A stretch of 64,000 nt of DNA. It comes from Megalonaias nervosa (Eukaryota; Mollusca; Bivalvia; Unionida; Unionidae). A program made the translations under genes and the position numbers. The stretch spans positions 62,001 to 126,000 of the forward strand of contig JAECUM010033842.1 of the NCBI GenBank assembly GCA_016617855.1. The letters run 5' to 3'. How positions within the stretch are numbered: position 1 is the stretch's first letter; every line of letters begins with the position of its first letter. The notes under the pieces are model-generated. The model did not search any database. It had not been told where the DNA came from and saw only the letters and a list, made by a program, of their open reading frames with translations. Below, piece after piece: positions 37,410-53,882 of the stretch.

Positions 37410-40400
37410 ATGGGGCATAATTTTTATCTGATCATAAGGTGCAGTAAGAAAATTGTGATGGTATATCTGTCTTTGTCATGGTTATTCATCTTCTAACTTG
37501 TCAATTCTAACACACATATATCAAATTTAAACAATGTATATTACAATGTATATAAGTAATGCATGCTGCTTTAGCGCAATTACATCTGATGTACGTTAAT
37601 TTTTATTACTGACCATCATGTAATTGTTTAAAATCCTTCAGTATTTTTTCATACATGATCTCTTCCCCCAAATGAAATATTAATTTACACATTATTTTTG
37701 GTACTTTTGGAGAATTTTTCTCCATATAAAAAATTATGTGACATACGATAATGCAATTCGGATGACAAAATCCACATATAAGTCAATTTGGAGTATAAGA
37801 TGAAGCTAAGATTTTCTGGTCAAAAAGTATTGTCTTACAGGCCAGGAAATACGGTAGTCTACATAAATTATATGCTCATCACAATTTGTGATCAACAGTA
37901 TGTGGATATTGAACAAAGCAAAGAATATATGCAGTTATGAGTGGGCATCTTACCTTTGATGCTTCTATCAAACTGGAGTGCAGCATCATGTTAAACTGGG
38001 GCCTCGGAGGTCGAATATTAGACTTTGGACCAATAGGCTTCTGTCCCCTTCTTGGGAAATAAGGGCCAGTGGTCACTTAAAAGTTTAAAAAAAATGAATT
38101 CACAAATGACAGTAGTTTTCTTTATATCAAACTGTAAATAAACAATAGGGCTAGGACTCAAGATCCAATGAATGTTGTAAAACTTGTAACCTTGACCCCC
38201 AAAGAGCAAATGTGTATGCTGCAGAATGATTTGTCCTGGCCTCACAATGATTCATGCAAAACAGAACAAGACCCATTGAAGGGTTTAGGAAATGTAAGCA
38301 AATGAAAAAACGTTTACCAAAACCTATAGTCCAAGTACAATGATTTGTCAACATGCATAGCTCCTGGTGATGACCATATTATGTACTAAGTTTCATTGCA
38401 ATCCACTAAAAACTGACTAGATGCATTAACAAAACTCCACTTCACCCAGTTGGACATCAAAGAAGGAAATAACTCTTACAACAAAGGACCAATGCTCTAT
38501 TGTCCAAAAAGAATTTCCAAGAGTTCCAAATATGACCATTTCTCTAACTACTTAGTGTTGAAACTATCAAGGATATTTTTGACTGATAAAATTTTTAAAT
38601 TAGCAAATGTGGCAGCCATTATCAGCATCACTTTCGTTTAAGACAAATTACACACCATTTGAGGATTTTGGGTACAAAACCCATATTAATATTACCATCC
38701 ATTCAGGAAAATTAGTGACAAGATTTTCAGTATATTCAATGTGTCAGGAATGTTTGAGGTCAGATTAGCATCACTTTCATCAGGACCAATTACATATCAT
38801 AATTAGTCTTCAGGTGAAAAACCAATGTCAATATGGCTTTCGAATTAGGAGTAGCAATTAGCAATAACAAGATTTGCAAGATGGCTGTCATGATGGCCAT
38901 ACTGGATGACAGATCCGCACCATTTACCTTTAGTAACAACCAGACATAATAAGCAGTCTTTTGGCGAAAACCCATTTTGATATTATGTTCCATTTGGGAA
39001 GAGTAGCGATAAAGATGGCCACATTCAATATCAAGTGTGCACAATTTTATTTCAGACCAACAAGACATGATAATAAATCTTCTAATGAAAATCCATGCTG
39101 ATATAGATTTCTGCTAAGAAGGAGTAAAAATAACAAGAGTTTCATGATTGTTGCTATGGTGGCTATATTAGATGTCAGATTGGCACCATTTTCTTTCAGG
39201 ACGAATTATACATCATAAGAAGTCTTTCATGACAACCCCATGTTCATATGACCATTCATTTAGAGGAAATGAGAATAATGTTATCACATGCTACTGTTCA
39301 ATATGACCCATCAAGACAGTTGTGCCAGATTAAATAATAGTGTCAATGGTACAAAGTCATGGCATGGCTGCATACTAGGGGACCTGATGGCAACTACCAA
39401 CCTTGGATTTGAAACTACAAATCTTGGCATCTGCCACATGTGGGGATCAATCTTAGAGTAGTATAGATGCAAAGTGATCATATTACCATTGCATAACCCA
39501 CATGTTAAACTAACTCCAAATCTTCCTACTTGGCAATATTCATGCTGATGCAAGCACAGAAATTTCAAAGGATTTGGAAAATTATGATGGTGGTATCCTG
39601 CAGACAGAATAAGTGAATTTATATTTACAGTATGTTGATAAGATGTGATGACTTGGTGGTGCTGTGAACATGGAATACAACTAAAGTGCAAACCTATGTT
39701 TGATATGTGAAAGCTGCACCTAATGCTTTTTAGCTATATATAACCGTAAATCTCACTATGTACCTGTTCTTTTTGCTCAAACACAGTACAGTCAGACCAT
39801 ATATGGTACCTTCAGTGTCTCTCATCAATCTATTGTAAATAGCAAGTACAATTTTCTTTTCTCTGGAATTTAAACCAACCAAGTACCAAATGGGACCAAT
39901 ATGCTTCTTAATAGTGTTATAGTCAAGTTTTTAAACTGTATACGTTTATGAAGGTACAATTTTTTAAATTTTGCATTTTCAATTTTTGAAAGTTTTTAAT
40001 TAAAGTAACAAAAGTCTCTTGAAGGGACTTGTGCTCCACTGGCCTAAATAGATATCATTAGAAGTCTTTAGGTGAAAACCCCATATCAATATGACATACA
40101 TTCATTGTGATTAGCAACAAGATTTTCGAGACAGCTGTTGTGGCAACCATAATGGATGTATCATTAGCATCTTTTTCATTTAGGAATAATTAGTCATCAA
40201 GTGAAGTCAGCTGGTGAAAATCCCATGTTGATATAGCCATCCATTTGGGAGAAACCGAGATAACAACATTCTCAAGATGGCTACCATAGTGACCATATTG
40301 TGGCTCAGTTTGTATTGCTTTCATTTAGGATCAACTGAACACCATAAGAACTCTTCCAATGAAAACTTCTTGTCAAAATGACTTTCCATTTAACATAAAT

Positions 40401-43400
40401 GATGATATTTTCAAGATGGCCACCATGGTGGCCATATTGGATGTCAGATTAGCACCATTTTAAATTAGGACCAAGATATTCCAAGTCCTCTGGTAAACAC
40501 CCCAGCTTTTATGACTTTCTCTTTTGGAAGAGTAACAAGAATTTCAACATGGCTGCTATAATGGATATCAGATTCACACCATTTTATTTTACAATTAACC
40601 AGACACTGTAAGTTTCTTGGTGAAATCATAATGCCAATACAACTAGGAATCTGGGAGAAGTTGTGATACTGAGATTTTCAATATGGCCACTATGCTGGCA
40701 ATACTGGGAGTCTCTGCAGCAACCTTTTCATTTAGGACCAATAAAAAAGGTCATAACGATTCCTTTTGTCAAAAACCCATCTTGACATATCCATTCAAGA
40801 AAGTAGTGATAAACCTATTTCAAGTTGGCAACTGTGGTGGTCATACTGGATGTGTTAGTGGAACCATTTCATTCAGGACCAACCATACATCATAAGAAGT
40901 CTCCTGGTGAAAAGCCTATATCAATATATATTTTAGTTAAAAAGGTGTAGTGATCAAAAGATATTCAAGATTGCTATTGTGGTGGCCATACTGGAAATCA
41001 GATTGGCATGATTTCCACCAAGGAACAAATAGGCATAATAAGAAGTTATGTAGTGAAAACCCCATGCTGATATGGCCATCCATTCAGAAAAAAACAGAGA
41101 TAACAAGCTCTTCAAGACCAACCAGACCATAGGGATGAATGTGTGTGTAAAGTTTCAATGCAATGCTATTAGTAGCTTAGGAGTAACAATAACAAACATG
41201 TGCTAATGGATGTATAAGCCATTAACTCTTCTGGACTATGACCAGTAGAGCTAAAATTGTTTAACTCCTTAAGTTTCTATGAGGCTAAATATGTGTGATT
41301 TCCGATTCTAACACAAAAGTTCTAAATAAACAAAAGATGTGGACATTATTCTCTATATGGTAGCTTTCTGCTTACTTGGTATGTTACTGTCCTGGAATGT
41401 GATGTGTGCCTGAGTGAGGATTGGGACCATCAATGCCACACAATCACTCTGGTATGTCAGGATCAGCTCCTTCAATAGGTCTGTAAATGGATTCACAATT
41501 ACATGATATACAAGTGTTCATAATACATGAAAGTTATGAAACAAGCTTTAAAATAGAAGAGGAACTTCAAGAAACTTGCTGTGTTTTGGATTCTTATGCA
41601 TACTGATCACATATTTATGTCTCAACCTTCATATACTGTCCACCTGCACAAAATGGCCAAATTGTAGTCCTGATAGTATCTGTTTTAGGGTAGATTAATT
41701 GTAAATATAATGATATGCCACTGACATATGAATTTTATACTTAATTAGCACTAATTTGAAATTCTATTCATCACAAAACTGAAAATGAAAAACCTTTAGC
41801 CAAAACCTTAAAAAAATTTCTGACTGTGACCATGACCCAAGGCAAAGGGGCAAGCTATTACACTGAGAAAAAATTGTCTTGGGTTCACTATGATTCATCT
41901 TGTCAGTATGAAGAAAATTATTTTTAAAAAAACCGTATCAAACTGCTGTGTTGATGCCGCTGGCAGAAACCTGACTGATCAACAAAAAGAAGTAGTTACA
42001 AAAGTTTTTTTTTACGTTTTTGTAATAGAAACCATATAAGATTGCTGTTCAGCATTATTTGTGAAAACCTGAAAGGTTTCAATATCATGTTTTCTGTCCA
42101 GTTTGGTTTAATTCTACTAAAGGCTTTTAGAAAAGAAGTCAAATAAAAACGTATTGTTTTTTCTAGTAATGTTGCCATAATGGATTGTAAACTGATATCA
42201 TCTGAACAAATATGAAAGACTTTATTGCCAGAATGCCTTTGAAAAACTTTATCAAACTGAGTTGGACAATTTCAGAAATTTTTTTGGAAAATGTCTATTT
42301 TTGGTGGCAGGGGATAGTTTTATTAATTGATCCCTTCAAATTTCTTAAACAAAAGCTATGGTGTGAATTTTTCAGATATTATTGTTTCATAATTAAAGAT
42401 ATTGATATATTTTGTAAATGAGATGTTTCAGGCTTGTGTTCTTGAAATTGATGTGAGGCATGTACATCTCCCATAGTTACATCCCAATATGTAGACAGCG
42501 AAATATCAGTAGTCAGCTATGAAGGAAAGCTAGCCACCCATAGCAGAAGACATGTGGATTCAAGTAGAATATCTCAAAAACAGCCTGAATGTCAACTATT
42601 CTGAACTGAATCAAGCTGTTTACTACACAATGTTTCTCAGAATTATCATCTAGGGAAAGGGTTGTGTTTGCACAGTCAGCATTACTTGGTGTCAAAAATG
42701 ACCTTTGGTCTTGATAAAAGCAGGTATAAATTTGGGGCTGGGGTGCACACATCTTTTGCTATGAACTGCCATTGACTTATCAAGTCAGATGAATAATATT
42801 CTTATGCTTTGTTTTAATCTGGCTATCCCCCAAAAATGGGCTTTTTGACTTTACTTGTGTATTTTTTTCAATAAAAAAATCACTTTTTTATATTAGGCAC
42901 GTTGATGCAGCATTAATATTGTGCATAAAAATTGTCCGCTGTACCTCTTATAAAAAGCGGCCATATCCAAAAGTTGATAAGCATCATTTATCTGAAAGGT
43001 TTTCCTGTTAAGATGCTTTCTATCAAATGTGGTCAAGATCTGTTGACTGTCTTTGAAGCAGAATTCACTTAAATGTTTGTGTATTTTAAGTAATACTAGT
43101 GAATTAGCATCATCTGAATACAGCTGGAAGGATTCATGCCAGGATGCAGCGAAATTTGTTGAATTATGAAGGGTAATTTTTTAAATCTGTGTACTGAGAA
43201 TACAGATGGCATTGGCGGTTCTGGTAATACTACATTAAACAGGATCAAGGATATGTACATATCTTGAGAGATATGGATAACAATGTTTCTTTTTTATGAT
43301 CATAAGCAAATAATAATACCACTCTAAATATATCTTAAGTATCAATGTATCAATGTTTTAGGTCTTTTCTTCCATTTATCTCTTAAGAATTGATTTAAAA

Positions 43401-46400
43401 AATGTCTTAAAATATTTTGTGAAATATTTTAAGCAGTTATCATTAATGAGCTTTCTCTACTGACATGTTCTAAAAAGGACATACTAAAAACACAAACTAA
43501 TTTTAGTAACAGATTGTAAATATCATGCCACAGACTTTGAGGGATAAAATCCCTCCACGTATAAAAGGAAGACGTTCAGAGATTATTCAATCTTTAACAA
43601 CAGCAGTCAAAATTAATAGCCGATCAGCATCATTTTAAAAAAGCTGAAAGGCCTTCATGCATGAATGCTTTCCATCAGATTTGGTCAAATTTTGCAGCAC
43701 AGTTTTTGAGAAGTTATTTAAAGGCTGGGGTTTTTTTGGTAATGGTGACCATTATTGATGGTGGATTGGCATAATTTGATAGACCCTTGTTAACAGGATG
43801 CTGTCAAATTTGGTCAAATTATGGATGGCAGTTTTTAACAGCTTGTCATTAAAAGTTTTTCTATTATTAGTAACAATGGCCACATCTAAAGGCAGATTGG
43901 CATTGTTAGTACAATTTGAAAGGCCTTTATGCTGACATGCTATTTGACAAATATTGTTGAAGATGAAAATAACAAATGTTCATGGATAAAAATGCAAAAT
44001 AAGCACAAAAAAACTGAGTTCAAAGTCAAACTCTATCTTCATTTGGTATCAATTACACCAGTCAAAATAAATTAACAATCTGTTAGAAAATGCTCCCACT
44101 CCAAAATAAAAATGTTACCATATTTTAAAGTAATAGAAACCTGACTGTACCTCTTGCTACCTGTGCCATTAACCTAAATTCAACAGAGAGTGTAGGCATT
44201 ACATGAAATAACCAATTCCTACCTCTAGTAAGTACAACATAGCAAACCACTGTCATCTAATAAAAAGATATTGATATCATGTGTAATAAGGAACTTTAAA
44301 TAAAGGTTTACATGAGTCAAATTCTATTAATGGAAATTATTGACAATTACTGAAAATACCATATTTATGTCTTGCTGGATGCATGCATAAATCTTACAGC
44401 TACTGTTAAATGAATAAACTTTCTTTTTTCAACAAGAAAAAAAGAGCTGCAAATCTGCAGCTATTTTGTTACCTATGCAGTTAAGCCTAATTTCTTGTGA
44501 GGTGTAGGAATTGAGAAGAGTCAGAAGTTTTTTCACCAACTCCATCCATTCCTTCCAAGTGATCAAACACATCTTTAACTCTGCCATCTGAGCACCTGAA
44601 AAAAAAACAACAGACTTGGTCTTTAAAGGCTCAATAATACACTCAACATAAGAATGACTGATGAAGTATACAATCATACATTATGATAAAAAAATGCAGT
44701 TAAACCTCAAAAGGATAAGGCATGATAAGGGCTCATATTGGTCCATTCATAAATTACAACAAAATTTTCATAAGTAATCAAAATATATGTATTCACTAGA
44801 CATCATGTATAATTTGTCTATGGATTAATGCTCGTCAAAATACCTGCCCTCAAATCTCATTACAGGTATGCCCTTAATTCACTTGGCATACAAATAATGA
44901 CATTGCACAACACAAATGCACAAGTGGGCCTGAGATTGATCACCTGAATAACATCTCCCTTACAGTCAAATGCAGAAGTAGTTAGCCAGGTAATCAGAGT
45001 GAGTAGGATGCTTTCTGTAGAAATTCCAATGCTGTTGTTAAGAAAACAACTGTTTCAAAGATTCTCTATTGTTTGTATCTTATCCTTATTCCATGGCACA
45101 TTGACATCATTTGTCCAATATTGAAAGACTATACTTTATGCCAGGACGCTTTCTGTCAAAATTGGTCTAATTCTGTTACAAAACTTTATTTTAAAAAAGT
45201 TATCTAAATTTTTCTATTTTAGTAATGGTTTCCATATTTGACATTGGATAAGCATCACAAGTTTTAAAACCCTTATACTTGCACTGCATTATGTGAAATC
45301 TGGTGAAATTCTGCAGGGTGGTTTTTTTTAGAAAGAGTTGCTTCAAGGGTTTTCTTTTTGTAGTAACAGTGGCCATACTTGATTGCAGTTTTGAATCATT
45401 TATAAGGACTTGAAATCTCCACTTGACAAAAGTTTTTTGTGAATCAGCAGCATTTTTTTTATAGCTTCAAAGGTTTTCATGATGGGATGATTCCTGTCAA
45501 ATTTGGTCCGATTCTGTTTGAGACAACCAAAATTTTTGTTATGGGGTACAGAAGTTGCCAACATCCAGCACTAAAATTACGTGAGAATCTATTCTGCCGT
45601 TCACTCAAGCTAGGGCTCAAAACGACTGAACTTCACACAAAAGAGATTGATATTTTAACACTAGGGTGATAGTTTATCAAAACTACAGAACAGGGATAAA
45701 GTCAGGGTTCATTAACAGAATCAGAAGTGTGAACTATGTAGAATTTGTTTCTAACATTACTATTTGTGACCACTTAAAGTCCTTTAAACTAAAACTACCA
45801 TATATACCCATACCACTTGCCTTAATTATAGTCTATATTTATGCAATAACTTGGAGAAAAATGTTAGACATTAATATGATGGCAAGTCACCTTATCAAAA
45901 CAATATCTAGTTACAAATAAGGCTACAATCTTTACCAACATTTCTAAACATGTATATAACAACAAAATTATGCCATTTAATAGAACTGATCTCAAACTCA
46001 ACCTTTCTGCCAACCTTCACAATAAGTTTACCCCTGATAGCTATTATTTGTAATCCATGAACAATTGGCATGCTGCACCTCAATCAACTTGCAATTGCTC
46101 CACATCTTTTACCTCTTATTATGACATGCCTTTGTTTAATATATATGACAGTTTAGGTAACACATCCTAGGGTTATCCTAATATTGTTTCAAACAGTTAA
46201 ATATATGTACATGATGAAAAATCAATAATGGAACCAGACATAATGCCTGGATATGTGCATGGGATGCTTTTGTTAAGATCTACAGTGGCAAAGAAGTGTG
46301 CAGTGGCATATAAACTTGAATCTGCATTTCTTGTAAATAAAATATTAATCTTTTCTCTAAAAGAACATTTTTCAAAGGCAAATAACAGATTAAAGAATTT

Positions 46401-49400
46401 TTTCAACTAGATCACTAAATCAATCTAATGTGTAATGTTGACTAATGCATGGTACAACCAATTTTCATCAAATTTCACTTTTTCCTCGAGATGCTATATT
46501 CTGTGTGAAAACTATCAATACTTTAATAAAGAATTAACAGAAGAAATCGTACTAGATGTACAAATATATAATTTATTTGGAATTGGTAGTTCCTGCATCA
46601 TATGACAAGCAAATACATCTTTGTTTACATGGCTACTAGCTTTGTAAACATTGCAGCCTTAATCATGAACTAGTACCATATATACTCACTTATAAATAGA
46701 GTCAAACTGACAATGAGCCTGATCTGCCATAACATAATTGGCCTGCAGAACAAAGTCTATGCTGTTTCTTCTACTGATTACATAAACTGCACAGACCCTG
46801 ATCTGCAGGTGCATTATGCGACAGCAGATCTGGGTCTGTGCAGTTTGCAGTTAGATTTGTCTTATAAGTACATACAGTACTTGATTTTAACTGCCAACAT
46901 TGTTCAACAGTGTATGGCAATGTATACTACTCCCAGTCATTTGTCATGACCGAGCTGATCGCATCCAAAATGAGGTTACCAAAGGGAAATATGAAAAAGA
47001 ATAAAACTGAGACTAAAAGAACTTGTGAAACTCACAAGTTACGCATGTTGACCTCTTTATTAGAAATAAATATAAATCAAGTTTAGTTCACTGGAAAAGG
47101 GAAAACAAAGATAATAACTCACATACATAAACACTTTACATCACACATGTTAATCGACCTTATTGAAAATAGGAACTGAAGTGCATGGCTACTTCATCTC
47201 CCTTTGTACACTCTCCAATGGTAAATATAAAAGCCTGCAATCATATATCGGTTTGATGTAACGCTGATGACCACTGATATTATGGTTATCAAAGTGATTC
47301 ATTAACTCTGCCAACTTTCTCAGTATGAAAGACTGCTTTTCCCTTAATCTTTTCCTTTAAAAAGTTTGCAGCTCATTTTGTTTAGGGATCTTCTTGATCA
47401 CAAGTTCAGGAAATTGTCAGTTGTTTTTACTGTTGCCTAATGACAACAACCAAAGTTAATCCACCTAATAATTATGGTAATCAACGAGGTTTCACTGCCT
47501 CAGGATTTATTAGTCATTCGCTATTGTTTGAATAAAAGTACAACATTCCTTAGTTTATGTTCAAACTTATTAAAAAATATTTGCCTGTCACCTTAAAAAA
47601 ACCCACATTTTCTTGGTGTCCAGATAACTTTGGTAATATTTAAAATTAATATAAATTTTGAAAATATGGTGCCCAGACAACTGAAGGGTCAACTATTTGG
47701 GTTAATTATAGTAACTCCATTGCATTATCAATCTGTCCTCAAGCCCTTCCAGAGCTCAACTCTGTTCAGAGTAAATGTTTGCTGAGCCCTGTTGCAAGTA
47801 AAACTGGATCTTACTCACATTCACTCTTTCCAGCTCAATTATTGTAAACTCATTCGTTCTTTAGGTATCAATTTTCAGTGTTTTGCAAAATTTTACATTT
47901 TTGTCAGCATTGAAAATCACTGACTGGTAAAATGGCTACATAATCCTTGTTCAATGGGTCTAAAATTCCTGTTTGTAGTAAGCATCAAATACACAACAAG
48001 TCATATCTGATGAATTTGGGACTCACAGAACTCATATCTTACCACAACTGTACCAAATTATATTTAAGCTCAACAAGGTATCAACTCACAAGCAAACAGG
48101 GCCAAAGTTGCTGACAGGTGTCACCTACCTTTCTTCTCCATGTGGTACCTGGCCACCTTCAGGCAGTTAAGTATAATGGATAGCAGGTCCACGATGTCTC
48201 CTGTAACGTGGCATGCTGTTGCTTCATGGTACATCACATGCAATGTATGGAATGCCTGTAATCACACATACCATCATTAACAAACCAGTCTATTCTAACT
48301 AACAATCATATTTTCTTCAGCTAACAGTTATTTTACTAGAAAAAAATGCTCATGGTTAAAAACAAAAGAACTACAAAAATTAAAATACTCAACTTGATCA
48401 AAAGAAAATACAGACGGGAGTGATTTTCTGTACAGAGATGATCAGAAAGTAAATCAGTTTTTCCAGTAGTTGGGTTTATCCCAAGTTTTTGGAGGAACAA
48501 TTTGTATTGGAGTCATAAAACTTGACTGCATGTCAATTTTGTGGATAATTACATTCACAATTTTAACATTTATAAGAATTAGAACACCAATTTCAATATT
48601 TAAAAAATGTTTACATACAAAATCTTGTATTCAGGATTGTATCTTTTCACAGCATCAAATTTAAAATTGAACATTCAAGTTGCTGCAACAGCTTCAGGGA
48701 CTGTTAGTATTGCAAATAAATCCAACCTATTCAGGCAGAAAATTTCATACACAACTCCAATAAAATATGCACAAGACTTCCAATTTTGCACATTCTTAAA
48801 AAGAATTTTTAACAGGCAAGAAAACTCATATCCTCAGTCATGGAGATTTCAAAGTAACTGTAGGCATTATTTACCTCTGTTAGTATTGGAAGTCCCCTGT
48901 TTGTGACTAGAATGATACGATCTTCAGCCGTCTCAACCAAAATCTTAAATGCACTAAAAAAAAGGTGAGATCTATAATGTAACATATGAATGAAGAATTA
49001 ATCATTATTAGTAAATCAAGACATGGATAAAACTTTGTCAGCATCAGCACCACAGAGCAAAATTCTGCAAACTTTTTTTGGAACAATATTTTTCAAGATC
49101 TGCCCTATTTAAGGCAAGACACCTGGTTTCATCAAAACTTGTTATTCTGCAGAACTTAATGCTTGCCTTTGGAACTATTTCCACATGTACATATCTTCTT
49201 TCTGCTGTAGAGAATCAAATTTAAAAAAGTAATATTAAAACAGCAAAACTTAAAACAGTTCTTTACCTTGCATGAGGCTGTAAATATGTGACTGCTTGAA
49301 ACTCAAGTCATGTTTCACCTAGACTTTTTACAAACTTTCTTAATGTTTAGTCCAAAAAAATTTCTTAATGTTTAGTCCTAAAAAATGCAATTAAGTACCT

Positions 49401-52400
49401 GTGTAGCATGAACAGTTTAACTTAAGTGACAAGATTTCTTAGCTAACCTTATTAGAGTCTGCCAACAAGATCTGGCATCCATGCTCTGTAGGTATAGCTG
49501 CACTGTGTTCTTTTTAAAGGCATTAACAGCTTTGATCTCCTCATCTGAGCTGTCAGGATACACTGTGGACATCAGTCGCATCATCCGGAAAAGCTCATCA
49601 ACAGCCTGGTGACAAAAGGACGATAAATTATTGTTGTGTTGATCCGACAACTCCTAAGTAGAGACAAGTTATGATAAGTTTGCCCATAAGCATACCATAC
49701 AAACAAGTCAACCAAGTAAAACACTGGGACACTTGGGTCATAATAGGGTGCCCTAAATTATCATCATGTGTCAAAAGTACAAATACATTAGATTATTACA
49801 AATGATTATATACAAATAAAGATTCAAATAATACTACATCATGTAATGTTAACTCTGATGTTTTCCCACATTCATCTATCTCACCTAAATCACATTCTTG
49901 GCCATTTTCAAGAAAAGAGGTACAGCAAAACTTTGCTAGTTCAAAATGATGTAAAATGTTGTGGGTTTTCAAAGTCACCAATAAAAAAAAACTGTGATGA
50001 TTCACATCATTTAAGAGATGTACTTCAATGTAGTGCTTTATGCAGTACTTTCTTTCTGACCCCGTTATCCACACAAAGCATCATCTTCCAATGCTTGTTT
50101 GCCAAGCATAATAATAGCATTAACAATGCCCTATATGAACAGGAGCACTGTAAGTACCACATTATATACCTGCCAAGTTTAATAGTCCTCATATGTAGGC
50201 ATTTGTAGGACATGTTTGATATTGGAAATTATCCAAAAATAAGTCTCAATGACCCCGTCCTTTGGCCAAGGTGTGTGGCCTTTAACCCATAACCTCATGT
50301 AAGAGCCTCTGGACACCTCTACTCCAAAGCACCTTTGGACACCTCTACCCGATTCGCATGGAAGCACATTTTGATGCCTCTACATCATTTCTCATGGAAG
50401 TGCCTTTTGACGCCTGTTGTAAACATCCGTCATTTTGAGTGGGTTTTTATAGTACGGGGAAAACCCTCTATTACTACATTCATTAATGTGAATGACCATT
50501 ACATCAGATCACATGGTTGCTGTTTAAATCTGGTCGTAATCTGCTATTTTTAAAGTAACTGGGTTGTATTCTCCACTCTCCAAAATAGAGGTCATGGATT
50601 TCGTTCTGTACTTTCTTGAGTTTGCATGATTAGAATCACTACTATGAAAGCTTCAATAACTTAAAGGTTCTGATATTGATGTAGGCAACAATTACTTTTT
50701 ATAAATTATCAAATTCAGATGATTTATTGAAGTAGACACAAAGAACTTGTAAGTTTCAAGCATGAGAAATGGCAGCTATGGTTGGTCACATGGCTTCACT
50801 GGCTTGACGGTGAATGAGTTCTCTCAAGATTTTGAAGCGCATAAAAAGATTCTTCCATGAAAATAATTATACAGCTATAACGATCGGATTTTACTCTTAA
50901 ACCTTTCTATACATAATAGATGTGTACCAAAAATGTAAAATGGTTAAAATTGATGTTAAACATAACATATACTACACTGCTTAACAGTTAACAGGAAGGC
51001 CTATGTGTATGGAGTCAAATATGTAACAGGTGTTCTATTTATTGCGCACTGCACTATGTCACTTTGGTACATATATATGAACTGGCTAAAATGCCATACA
51101 CTCTGAGGTAAAGGGTCAACTAAACTTAATGTGTGGAAAGCAAATTTTTTTTATTACGTATGTCCATGACCTCTGATATTTTTTTATGCCAGAATCTACA
51201 AGTTTCTTTATTACCCCAAATGCAAGTCATCCACAAAGTCTGGTCCAGGTATGTGATGCAAAACTAATGTCATTCTGCAGAAACACTTTTTTTTAAAAAA
51301 TTTGTTGCCATGACATTGACTTTTGACCTCAAAACTGACAGTCTTCTTCCTTGCCCCAAACGTAAGCCATTCACAAAGTCTGGTGACTGTTGATAGAAAA
51401 CTCAATATAATGCGCAAAAGCCATTTTCCTTCTTTCAGCCAATGACCTTGACATTTGACCCCTATATGAATAGGCTTCTACCTATCCCCAATTGCAAGCC
51501 AGCCACAAAATTTAGCAACTGTAGATTGTGGAGACTTCAAATTATTTTGCAGAAACCATTTCTTCTTTCTGTCAGTGACCCTGACATGTGACCTTTTTTG
51601 AAACACAAAACTGAATAGCATCTTCTTCACCCTAACTGCAAACCATCCACAAAGTTTGGTAACTATGGATGGTGGACATTTTGTTGAAACATTTTAGACT
51701 TCTTTCCGTCAGTAAACCTTGACCTTTGACCTCCAAATCAATTGGATTCTTCCTTACTACATGTGCAAGCCATCCACAAAGTTCCATAACTAGATGGTGA
51801 ACAACTCAGGTTAAGATGCAGAAACAAAATTTGTAAGAGATGGATGGATGCATGCCATACAAATGAAAGTTATGTACAATATCACAACATAACACTCCAG
51901 CTTAATGCAGCATACAGAAATGTGATATGGAATACCATGTGTATAATAAAGCAAAAGAACATTCTATCTACGATTATATTCTGGATTCATACAGATCTGA
52001 AGAACTGAAATTCAATTAACTTTTCAATGACCAGTTTTCAGTCTTCAATGACAACTCTTTTTATCATATTTTCCACTTCCAGTTGCTAACTTAAATACAA
52101 GGAAAAAGAAAAACAATAAAGAAATAAATAACCAGCTTTGCTGATGCAGAAGAAAGCAATGTCAAAGAATTAGATGACAGTTTTTTTAAATGCTGAATCT
52201 ATAAACACTGACATCAAAACAGAGCACTCGTGTCTTTCCCGACTTCCATGAGTTTTCTTCCATTTGCATGGCTAATGCCCATTTCTGCAATAGCTTTTTT
52301 CTTGCACACTGTGCAAAATACTGTGTTCTGAAGTCATATCTTTTCTCAACCACTTAATGAAGTCTTTGTATTGCACCCAATTATCACTTAACATGCACTT

Positions 52401-53821
52401 TCCAGGCAATGACTGATATGTATAAAAGACTGTTGCAAGTTAACCATCCTTGTCTGGCTGGAAAAACAAGGTGATGCGAAAGAGCGTGCATGTGTTAATT
52501 ACATCACAAGAAAAAAGGACACTATGCACAATGTCCGATTACTTCTTGTGGATCCTGATACTGTGAAATGGCTAGTAGATGGCAGAAAATTCAAACTGTA
52601 CTTCTAATTCTTGCACAACATAAAATAAATGATCTAAAACCATTTCAGACTCAAAAGTTTTGATTATTTTTTATTTTTAACCAAAATCACCTGAATTTAT
52701 GGGCTTTCAATGACCTAGGTGAAAGCTCATTGCCTTTCAGGGACATGAAATTATGTGTCCATTTCTCTATGACTTTCAATGTCCATGCAAAACCCTGTTG
52801 CTTATGTATATAGTATATATCCCTATCAAATTTTACCATTCCTTGAAGGCTTAATATTTTGCCTCAAGGAGATTGCTATCATTCATTCATTCTTCACCTA
52901 TTCATTCTGGCAAACATGCATGTTTAATATGTTCATGCATAAGCAACATAGCGCAATTTTGGCTAAAAGCTTAAAAAAAAATTGTTTCCATACAAAAATA
53001 TGGCAGTAGCTTTTATTCCCCTTTTACACCAAATAATTTTGTGCAATGAAATGGACCATATATGTGTTGCAATATATAAATTGGAAGAATTTAGCTTTTC
53101 TCTCTACTTACTGCAGTGTACTGTGCAGGGTAGGGAGTGATGTTCTTGAAGGCCCATTGGATGTTCTGGTGCTGGGCTAGTTGACGGGTGAATGGCCGAG
53201 ACTGCTGGCAGCACATCCTCAGCAAGCCATAGTAAGCAGGCAATGTTACCCTGTTAAACATCACTACATCCTGGTCCTCATGGTCAGCCCTGTTAAGATA
53301 TGATAAAACTGTACATTCTGGAACCAGCTTAGGTTCATTTTGATAAATTTAACTTTAGAGGTAACAACCTTTGATCTTAAGTCTTTGGGACATTTTTTGT
53401 GATTTTTCAATAGTAGATCAAATCTTGGCTAGTAGGACATGTGCTGCAAGATCATTAAAAACTACCACGAAGTTTCCTAGTGTCTCATTACAAAATAATC
53501 TCCAACCTAAACTTCAAATGTGTTTAAAGAGTATAGAGTACGTAAATGCAAATCCTAAACATGTGATAGAAAAATGATGGCTCGATGCACAAAGGTGACA
53601 ACTATTGTATGGGGCATAGAAATTGTGTGAGATTTATGCAGATATTCAGTAATATGTCATTCTCAATAGCTCAAAAGTAAGAATGAGCACCACGTGTCAA
53701 TGACAGTGAATCACAGATGTCACTGCTGCAAACTTTAACATCTGACCAATCAGAAAGCATCAGACATTACATACATGGTAAGATATCAAATCCATCTATC
53801 TCCTTGAATTCAAATGACAGT

Positions 53822-53882
<61 letters not shown>

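Larger units (their letters stand above)
35531..37953. other. Intron sequence with two microsatellites
   Basis: Part of the USP34 intron 34,284-37,953. It contains the (GA)n and (TC)n runs listed separately. A 135-codon plus-strand frame (35,816-36,223) is AT-driven and not recognisable as a protein. Near 37,780-37,860 there may be a decayed end of a MITE like the one at 22,046. Confidence 0.3.

Noticed and set aside
45439..46410. Run of short plus-strand open frames
   Set aside because: They overlap family A cores and AT-rich sequence; no start context, motif or continuity supports a gene.
48470..48906. Two overlapping plus-strand open frames
   Set aside because: They cover intron and run antisense into the USP34 exon at 48,875-48,953.
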